From 630D-37 sp037478835 (GTDB lineage: Bacteria; Chloroflexota; Anaerolineae; Anaerolineales; Villigracilaceae), in NCBI GenBank assembly GCA_037478835.1, contig JBBFLV010000011.1, positions 1 to 64,000 of the forward strand: a stretch of DNA of 64,000 nt, written 5' to 3'. Both the position numbers and the translations under genes were made by a program. Shown one piece after another: positions 58,849 to 64,000 of the stretch; within the stretch, counting starts at the first letter, position 1, and every line of letters begins with the position of its first letter. The notes under the pieces are model-generated. The model was given only the letters and a program-made list of their open reading frames with translations, made no database searches and was not told the DNA's origin.

Positions 58849-59778
58849 ATGTATGCCCCTCAGCCAATGCATATTCCGGATGGTTTTCTCTCTCTGCCGG
58901 TGCTGATCCTGCTCTGGCTGATCACGCTGGGTGTTGTGGGGTACGCGCTGAAGCGCTTGAGTCGCGATCTCGGTGAGCGTCAAGTGCCGCTGATGGGGGT
59001 GCTGGCCGCGGCCATCTTTGCCGCGCAGATGCTCAATTTCAGCGTGACAGGCGGCACGTCCGGTCACCTGATGGGAGCGGCGCTGGCGACCATCCTGCTT
59101 GGTCCCTGGCCGGCTGTGGTGGTGATGACCACGGTGGTCGCCATTCAGGCGCTGATCTTCCAGGATGGTGGGTTGCTGGCGCTCGGAGCTAATCTGTTCA
59201 ACATGGCCGTGTTGGCCGTCGGGGTGGCGTACTTCACGTATACATCCCTGCGGCGTTTGCTGCCGGGCGGCAAAAGCATGGCGATCGCCGGCTTTGTCTC
59301 GGCGTGGGTTTCGATCGTGATTGCAGCGTTGGCCACAGGTCTGGAACTGGCGCTTTCGGGGACTTCGCCGGCCAATCTTGCCATTCCGGCCATGGGCGCG
59401 ATCCACGCGTTGATCGGCATCGGGGAGGGGTTGATCACGGTCGGCGCGTTGGGCTTTCTGCGTCTTGTTCGCCCGGATGTGCTACAAGTGGAGTCCGGCG
59501 CGCCGATTGAAAAGAAGGTCTGGCTCGGCGGGTTGGGGCTGGCGGTGCTTCTGAGCGTTCTTTCTCCCCTGGCTTCTTCTCATCCGGATGGCTTGGAGTG
59601 GGTAGCCGAACAATATGGATTCCTGCAAAATGCTCTTCCCCCACTCTATACGCTGATTCCGGATTACTTGGTACCCGGCGTGCGCGATGAGAGGCTGGCC
59701 ACGATTCTGGCCGGCATTTTGGGAGTGATCATCGTTTTTGCGATCACTTGGAGTGTTTCGCGAGCACGGAAAGGCTGA
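58849..59778 (+). CDS. cbiM: CbiM-type metal transporter component fused to a PDGLE (CbiN-like) domain
   Basis: A 309-residue membrane protein, the substrate-binding part of a Co2+/Ni2+ ECF importer. MHIPDGFLSLP and SGHLMGA are the metal-site stretches. The C-terminal ~90 residues begin with a helix and SSHPDGLEWVAE, the PDGLE/CbiN-like module. The ATG at 58849 has CAGGAGG 5 bases upstream and follows the fur-type stop by one base. A second ATG at 58867 would make the N-terminus Met-His and put the other ligand at residue 67, the numbering known for NikM-type proteins. No EcfA or EcfT gene follows. Confidence 0.88.
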   Translation: MYAPQPMHIPDGFLSLPVLILLWLITLGVVGYALKRLSRDLGERQVPLMGVLAAAIFAAQMLNFSVTGGTSGHLMGAALATILLGPWPAVVVMTTVVAIQALIFQDGGLLALGANLFNMAVLAVGVAYFTYTSLRRLLPGGKSMAIAGFVSAWVSIVIAALATGLELALSGTSPANLAIPAMGAIHALIGIGEGLITVGALGFLRLVRPDVLQVESGAPIEKKVWLGGLGLAVLLSVLSPLASSHPDGLEWVAEQYGFLQNALPPLYTLIPDYLVPGVRDERLATILAGILGVIIVFAITWSVSRARKG

Positions 59779-59790
59779 TCTCGAAGGAAA

Positions 59791-59821
59791 GAGGCCTGGA
59801 ACTTATTTCTCCAGGCCTCTG
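59791..59821. terminator. terminator hairpin between cbiM and the Rieske gene
   Basis: GAGGCCTGGA pairs with TCCAGGCCTC around about 9 bases. Convergent genes on both sides can share it. Confidence 0.8.
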
Positions 59822-59829
59822 GATTTTGT

Positions 59830-60165
59830 CTATCCGGGTCCCCAGATATATCCATCTCGAATTTCGATTTCCACCGGGATCAGGCAGACGATTTCCTCCT
59901 CGGTAAGATGTTGATAATCGATCTTGCCTTCTACTTCGGGCGGGGAGAGCTGATCGCCGGTGAGGCTCCAGGTGCTATGATGCCATTGACAGCGCAATGT
60001 ACCGCTGGCTTCATCGAAGATCAGCGGGCCGCCACGGTGGGGACATAAGTTCTGAAAGGCACGGATCTGTTTTCCATCATTGATTAGGAGAGCCGGGCTA
60101 CCGTAAACCTCGAAAGGGATCACTTTGCCAGGGGGGAGATTTTCCAGACGGGTGATGATTTGCAT
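59830..60165 (-). CDS. Rieske-type [2Fe-2S] protein
   Basis: A 111-residue soluble ferredoxin-like protein. The cluster ligands are C41 and H43 (CPHRGG) and C59 and H62 (CQWHHSTW). The length matches small Rieske ferredoxins that pass electrons to oxygenases or stand alone; there is no signal peptide or membrane helix. It follows the TetR gene by 9 bases, so both are likely in one transcript. Confidence 0.92.
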   Translation of the reverse strand: MQIITRLENLPPGKVIPFEVYGSPALLINDGKQIRAFQNLCPHRGGPLIFDEASGTLRCQWHHSTWSLTGDQLSPPEVEGKIDYQHLTEEEIVCLIPVEIEIRDGYIWGPG

Positions 60166-60174
60166 GGCATCCTC

Positions 60175-60747
60175 TCACAGGGAAAGCATACAGGATACAA
60201 GCGGGGCGACCTGTTCGGCATATTCCTCGGCCGACGGACGTGGCTTCAGGCGAGACCAGTGTTGGGCGAGTCCGTAGATAGCCCAGGCTGTGGCGATGGC
60301 GATCTTCTCACTTTCCGATTTTTCTTTTTCTCTCAACCACCATTCCAACAAGGTGCGAACCTGTTCTCTCACTTTCGATTCAACCAGGGAATCGAAGTGG
60401 GCATCTCGCATCTTGCAATAGCGATTGGAGCCGGAAACGAATTCACAAACGGTGACGATCAAGGCGCGCAGGTTTTCTGGAGAATAGTGACAGGCGCTGA
60501 GGGTGCGTTTTTCCAGTTCCTGGCGGAATGCCTGTTCGGTGCTGAATTGGAGCAGGGCGTATTTATCTGGAAAATGGGCGTAAAACGTGGCACGGTTGAT
60601 CTCGGCGCGTTCGGCAATATCCTGGATGGTGATCTCTGCGAACCCCTTTTCATTGAGCAGTTCGCCAAAGGCGCGCAGGATCAGGTTGCGTGTGCGCTTG
60701 ACGCGGGGGTCTACTTTTTCTTGAGTAGGCGGAGAAGAATTCAACAT
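60175..60747 (-). CDS. TetR-family transcriptional regulator
   Basis: A 190-residue repressor. The N-terminal helix-turn-helix (ILRAFGELLNEKGFAEITIQDIAERAEINRATFYAHFPDKYALL) is canonical. The C-terminal ligand domain is of the type in many small TetR proteins, with CHY and CKM cysteines that might sense redox. The ATG at 60747 has AAGG 5 bases before it; a GTG at 60753 is the alternative. It is divergent from a DoxX gene, with a strong palindrome between them. Confidence 0.9.
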   Translation of the reverse strand: MLNSSPPTQEKVDPRVKRTRNLILRAFGELLNEKGFAEITIQDIAERAEINRATFYAHFPDKYALLQFSTEQAFRQELEKRTLSACHYSPENLRALIVTVCEFVSGSNRYCKMRDAHFDSLVESKVREQVRTLLEWWLREKEKSESEKIAIATAWAIYGLAQHWSRLKPRPSAEEYAEQVAPLVSCMLSL

Positions 60748-60793
60748 TTGCACCTTCTACGTTGGTTTTCCAACACATGTGTTCGATTGGCGG

Positions 60794-60848
60794 TTGACAG
60801 AAAGGCAACTTGTGTTTATTATACAACTCAGATCGTATAAAATACGAT
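60794..60848. promoter_or_regulatory. divergent promoters with TetR operator
   Basis: For the rightward gene, TTGACA (60794-60799), 17 bases, TATTAT (60817-60822). Leftward, TATAAT lies at 60823..60818. The operator ATCGTATAAAATACGAT (60832-60848) is a perfect 7-bp inverted repeat around AAA. It sits just past the rightward start point and between the -35 and -10 regions of the leftward promoter. Confidence 0.85.
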
Positions 60849-60881
60849 TGTACTATACCATACACATGGAGGATTGTCAAT

Positions 60882-61265
60882 ATGGAATGGGCCTTTCTCG
60901 TTGGTCGAATCATCGTCGGTGTTTTCTGGCTTTTCAACGCCTTTAACCACTTCGCTCAAGGGAAGATGATGATCCCGTATGCGAAGTCCAAAGGCGTGCC
61001 GCTGGCCGAGGTTGCCGTGCCGGGGACGGGATTGCTGCTGCTCATCGGTGGTCTGAGCTTCCTCACCGGCCTCTATCCGACCATTGGCATCGCTGCGCTG
61101 GTGTTGTTCCTGGTGCCCACGACGTTCATGATGCATAACTTTTGGGCTGTTCAGGACCCACAGATGAAGATGGTGGAAATGGTCAACTTCAACAAGAACC
61201 TTGCGCTGTTGGGGTTCCTGCTGATAAGCCTGCTGCTCCCGCAGCCGTGGCCGTTCAGCTTCTAA
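60882..61265 (+). CDS. DoxX-family membrane protein
   Basis: A 127-residue protein with four membrane helices. FNAFNHFAQGKMMIPYAKSKGVP near the start and the layout of helices fit DoxX/DoxD relatives. These are quinone-linked or oxidative-stress-linked membrane proteins; the precise activity is unknown. The ATG at 60882 has GGAGG 9 bases before it. Its promoter overlaps the TetR operator, so it is the likely main target of that repressor. Confidence 0.85.
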   Translation: MEWAFLVGRIIVGVFWLFNAFNHFAQGKMMIPYAKSKGVPLAEVAVPGTGLLLLIGGLSFLTGLYPTIGIAALVLFLVPTTFMMHNFWAVQDPQMKMVEMVNFNKNLALLGFLLISLLLPQPWPFSF

Positions 61266-61552
61266 AAAGAGAACGTCGCCAAGGACCCAACCTGTTCTTT
61301 CCGAACGAATGTTGTGGGGCAGAACTCACGTAGCTGCCCCACAAAACCTTTCGGTTGATCGTTTCCTGTTGATTGCGCCAATCTAAGTAATTGCCGGAAT
61401 CCGGCGATGCCGAGAATCGATGTCCTCATACCTTTGAAAACAGAATGCGCTTTCTGCGTACGCTCATTAAGACGAAGTGTATAATATATCGCAGAATAGC
61501 GTTTAGTGCTTGAGAGGCGCTAAAGCACACATCTTTCCCTGGAGGTTCTAAA
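61266..61552. other. intergenic region with terminator-like hairpin and promoter of the b561 operon
   Basis: TTGTGGGGCAG (61312-61322) pairs with CTGCCCCACAA (61334-61344). TATAAT (61480-61485), directly after TG, is a likely -10. TTTAGTGC (61502-61509) and GCGCTAAA (61517-61524) form a palindrome just downstream, an operator or leader hairpin. Confidence 0.6.
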
Positions 61553-62068
61553 ATGTCTTCCAAAACCGTCCCTGCCCGTTATTCTCCTCTTTGGGTCACT
61601 TTGCATTGGTTGACCGCGCTGTTAATTTTTATTCTGCTGTACCTGGGCTTTGCCAGCGCCAATTCACCGACGACGATGAAGCCCATTTTTCTGCGCTGGC
61701 ACATGCCCATGGGAACGACCGTCCTGCTTCTGACGCTGATTCGCCTTTTCGTGCGCGCTCGCACTCCCCGTCCGGAACCGGCGCGCAGTGGCTCTGTGTT
61801 CCTGGACAAGGCTGCGGAGGGTATCCACCATTTGCTCTATCTCCTGCTGTTTGTCGTTCCGGTGACCGGGCTTCTCCTTTCGTTTCGTTATAACCTGCCA
61901 CCGGCGGTTTTTGAAGGAGCGCCTTTCCCGACCTCGTTACAGCCTTTCTTGCACGGTTTGCTCAATTTCTTGTTCATCTTTGTGATCCTGATCCATATCC
62001 TGGCCGCACTTTACCATCAATTTGTGCGCAAGGATAATCTGCTTGGGCGCATGTGGTACGAGAAATGA
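61553..62068 (+). CDS. cytochrome b561 family protein
   Basis: A 171-residue four-helix membrane cytochrome of the CybB type that moves electrons between quinol and a partner. Heme ligands are likely H18 (TLHWL), H50 (RWHMP), the His in IHHLLYL and one in LIHILAALYHQF. GGAGG lies 6 bases before the ATG. The next gene starts in its stop codon (ATGA), which couples a heme membrane protein to a VOC enzyme. Confidence 0.9.
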   Translation: MSSKTVPARYSPLWVTLHWLTALLIFILLYLGFASANSPTTMKPIFLRWHMPMGTTVLLLTLIRLFVRARTPRPEPARSGSVFLDKAAEGIHHLLYLLLFVVPVTGLLLSFRYNLPPAVFEGAPFPTSLQPFLHGLLNFLFIFVILIHILAALYHQFVRKDNLLGRMWYEK

Positions 62069-63000
62069 CCATTCAACCGCAGGCGATTGCCCCTCATCGT
62101 GTTCATCCGGGAACTCGCCCGGCGTACGTCCACTTAAGAGTGGCGAATCTCGATCTTCAGTTGGAGTTCTACCAAAAGATCATCGGGTTGCAGTTACACT
62201 GGCGCGAGGGGAAAAGCGCCGGCTTGGGAGTGGCGGCCCCCGCCGAGCGGTGGCACGATCTGGTGCGGTTGACGGAAATCGAACAGGGCCGTCGCTATCG
62301 GGGTGTCACCGGCATCTATCACTTTGCGCTGTTGCTCCCCGATCGGCGCGAGCTGGCACGGGCGATCGCCCGGCTGTTTGCCGCCCGTTGGCCGAATTAT
62401 CCCACCGATCATGTGATGACCAAGACAACCTACCTCGACGATCCGGAGGGGAATACCATTGAACTGTATTGCGAATCCCCGGAAGATGGCGTGTTCGCTG
62501 TGGATGCTGCGGGAAATTTCTACGCTCGCTGGGCTGACGGACGCTTGAGCAACGGGCGCGAACCCCTTGATCTGCAGGCGCTTTTTGCTCATCTGGAAGA
62601 AGAGCGCCTGGCAATCCATTTTCCCCTCTCGCCCCAAACGCGCATGGGACATTTTCATCTCTACGTGAGCGATCTGTGGGAAACGCGCCGCTTCTACCAT
62701 GAGCAACTCGGTTTCGATGATATGGGCGTTGCCCGGCGCTTTGGCATGGGGATGGTTTCGGCGGGAGGTTATCATCACCATATCGGCTACAACATCTGGC
62801 AGGGAGAAGGGGCTCCTCCGCCGCCGGAGGATGCGCTTGGGCTGCAGCATATCGCTTTTGATTTTCCCGATCGCACTGCTTTCCAAACGTTCCAATCCCA
62901 TCTGGAGAGGCTCGATCTGCCGTACAATCGGATCGAAGAAGGGATTCTGCTCAGCGATCCTTCGCAGAGCCAGGTGCTATTTCGAGAGCCGCCTCTTTAA
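62065..63000 (+). CDS. two-domain VOC protein (catechol 2,3-dioxygenase/glyoxalase superfamily)
   Basis: A 311-residue protein with two vicinal-oxygen-chelate halves. The first has YVHLRVANLDLQLEFYQKIIGL and DDPEGNTIELYCE. The second has MGHFHLYVSDLWETRRFYHEQLGFDD, GGYHHHIGYN and LQHIAFD. It resembles CatE-type extradiol dioxygenases, which need Fe(II) or Mn(II); the metal His and Glu residues are in place. The ATG at 62065 overlaps the b561 stop. Substrate unknown. Confidence 0.85.
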   Translation: MTIQPQAIAPHRVHPGTRPAYVHLRVANLDLQLEFYQKIIGLQLHWREGKSAGLGVAAPAERWHDLVRLTEIEQGRRYRGVTGIYHFALLLPDRRELARAIARLFAARWPNYPTDHVMTKTTYLDDPEGNTIELYCESPEDGVFAVDAAGNFYARWADGRLSNGREPLDLQALFAHLEEERLAIHFPLSPQTRMGHFHLYVSDLWETRRFYHEQLGFDDMGVARRFGMGMVSAGGYHHHIGYNIWQGEGAPPPPEDALGLQHIAFDFPDRTAFQTFQSHLERLDLPYNRIEEGILLSDPSQSQVLFREPPL

Positions 63001-63020
63001 ACCGGGAAAGTTTCCAAAGC

Positions 63021-63059
63021 AAAAGCCGCGCTCCGATCAGACATCGGCGCGGCTTTTTT
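63021..63059 (+). terminator. intrinsic terminator after the VOC gene
   Basis: AAAAGCCGCGC pairs with GCGCGGCTTTT, with an inner CCGAT/ATCGG helix, then a T run. Confidence 0.92.
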
Positions 63060-63188
63060 GTTTTGAACGAGTTGGCATCCGAAATTCTCTTATCATGATC
63101 TGAACGGGCAAATACCTACCATCTCTGGCCAAGACCCTTGCCCGGTGTTCAAAAGCTCTCAGAACGAACCCTCAACTACCCGCCCCCT

Positions 63189-63282
63189 CGACCAATCAAC
63201 CATCCGACCACGCGACCATCCGACCACCCGACCATTCGACCATCTGACCAATCGACCATCCGACTACCCAACCACCCGACTA
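63189..63282. repeat. 8-bp tandem repeat (CGACCAYC family), about 12 units
   Basis: Eleven full octamers and a partial one, such as CGACCAAT, CAACCATC, CGACCACG, CGACCATC, CGACCACC and CGACTACC. The array ends about 15 bases before the promoter of the glycosyltransferase gene. Confidence 0.92.
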
Positions 63283-63297
63283 AACTCTTTCACCTGA

Positions 63298-63306
63298 TGA
63301 TACAAT
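63298..63306 (+). promoter_or_regulatory. extended -10 of a probably leaderless glycosyltransferase mRNA
   Basis: TGATACAAT (63298-63306), then 7 bases, then the ATG at 63314, with no ribosome binding site. Confidence 0.65.
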
Positions 63307-63313
63307 TACTCCC

Positions 63314-64000
63314 ATGACGCTGGTGAGCATTATCACCCCCTCCTACAACCAAGCGGCTTATCTCGAACAAACCTTGCACTCGGTGCTCGAACAGGACTAT
63401 GCTCCGATCGAGTACATAGTAGTGGATGGTGGCTCAACCGATGGCTCGGTGGAAATTCTGCAGCGTTATGCGTCGCGTCTGAGCTGGTGGGTTTCGGAAA
63501 AGGATCGGGGACAGGCCGATGCGATCAACAAAGGCTTTCAGCGGGCACGAGGCGAGATCGTCGCCTGGCTCAATTCGGATGATCTCTATCTCCCCGGCGC
63601 AGTGAAAGCGGCTGTTCAAGCGTTGGAGGCGCACCCTCAGGCCGCCTTCGTTTACGGAGACATCCTCTCGATTGATGAACAGGGCCGAGTTTTTAACCAC
63701 CAGCGATTCCGCCCTCTCACCCTGCAGGATTTGCTTTGCTTCCACATCATCGGCCAGCCGGCCGTCTTTATACGGCGCAAGGCCTTGGAGCAGGCCGGCC
63801 TGCTCGATCTTTCGTATCATTACCTGCTCGATCATCACTTGTGGATCCGCTTGGCGCAGGTCGGCGAAATCGTCTACGTCCCTCAAACCTGGGCGGCGGC
63901 GCGCTATCATCCCCAGGCCAAGAATCGGCGCCAAGCACTCGCCTTTGGCGAAGAGGCCTTCCGCATTCTACGCTGGGCGGAGGCACAACCATCCCTTCAG
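63314..64000 (+). CDS. family 2 glycosyltransferase (cut by the window end)
   Basis: At least 229 residues, open at the window end. SIITPSYNQAAYLEQTLHSVLEQDY opens the GT-A fold. VVDGGSTDGSVEIL and LNSDDLYLPGAV hold the acidic residues that bind the sugar nucleotide and metal. DHHLWIRLAQVG is the acceptor-side stretch. It would transfer a sugar to a surface polysaccharide or lipid; the donor is not predictable. The opposite-strand frames here are shadows. Confidence 0.92.
   Translation, partial: MTLVSIITPSYNQAAYLEQTLHSVLEQDYAPIEYIVVDGGSTDGSVEILQRYASRLSWWVSEKDRGQADAINKGFQRARGEIVAWLNSDDLYLPGAVKAAVQALEAHPQAAFVYGDILSIDEQGRVFNHQRFRPLTLQDLLCFHIIGQPAVFIRRKALEQAGLLDLSYHYLLDHHLWIRLAQVGEIVYVPQTWAAARYHPQAKNRRQALAFGEEAFRILRWAEAQPSLQ

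Noticed and set aside
63189..63282. CRISPR array or origin iterons
   Set aside because: The 8-bp units are contiguous without spacers, no replication initiator gene is near, and the same family occurs at 54261.

Overview
The window looks like chromosomal DNA of a Chloroflexota bacterium, most likely class Anaerolineae. This is inferred from gene content, not from a marker phylogeny. The signs are many lipoproteins whose mature part begins with Pro/Thr-rich linkers, zinc-ribbon membrane proteins, an SCP2-fused E1 dehydrogenase, and base composition that looks to be in the high 50s % GC. There is one assembly gap of 100 N (19465-19564), no CRISPR array and no recognisable transposase or phage gene. 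The first and last genes are cut by the window edges.

Layout. 1-3900: a truncated lipoprotein gene, two short-repeat families, then a leftward copper operon (csoR, two-part CopZ, copA) with a clear CsoR operator. 4000-5900: tRNA-Arg, surE and a zinc-ribbon membrane protein. 6200-10770: two large secreted repeat proteins. 10769-13730: HD hydrolase, acetyltransferase, OsmC-like and YjbQ proteins. 13748-21973: a leftward operon of unrecognised function that joins an actin-fold (ASKHA) ATPase-like protein, a barrel-sandwich protein, several membrane proteins, a protein with an LPNTG-type tail, and a zinc-ribbon protein with at least 14 W-L motifs. 22226-26742: a phosphonate/phosphate-type ABC importer whose permeases carry extra extracytoplasmic domains. 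26846-32227: central carbon metabolism (icd, sdhCDAB) and a small heat-shock protein.

32376-44174: glucan phosphorylase, M29 aminopeptidase, an NBR1-Ig-like lipoprotein, recA, a TPR protein, an SCP2-E1alpha-E1beta fusion, an SDR epimerase, a Nudix hydrolase and a LysM lipoprotein. 44207-49791: a maspardin-like hydrolase, an MptE-like protein, a TolB-like lipoprotein, rsmI and a HutH-family lyase. 49965-55642: a DUF72 protein, recF, def, a cNMP/PH-domain membrane protein and miaB. 56016-64000: lipoprotein, folD, a Fur-family regulator with a CbiM-PDGLE metal transporter component, Rieske protein, TetR with a divergent DoxX, cytochrome b561 with a two-VOC dioxygenase-like protein, and the start of a glycosyltransferase.

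Regulation. Several promoters carry an extended -10 (TGnTAnnnT). At least four genes (32376, 46390, 54184, 63314) have a -10 hexamer exactly 7 bases before the start codon and no ribosome binding site, so their mRNAs are probably leaderless. Two families of very short tandem repeats (7 bp, CGGTCYA; 8 bp, CGACCAYC) sit beside genes. One array lies inside a lipoprotein coding sequence and another supplies the stop codon of miaB.
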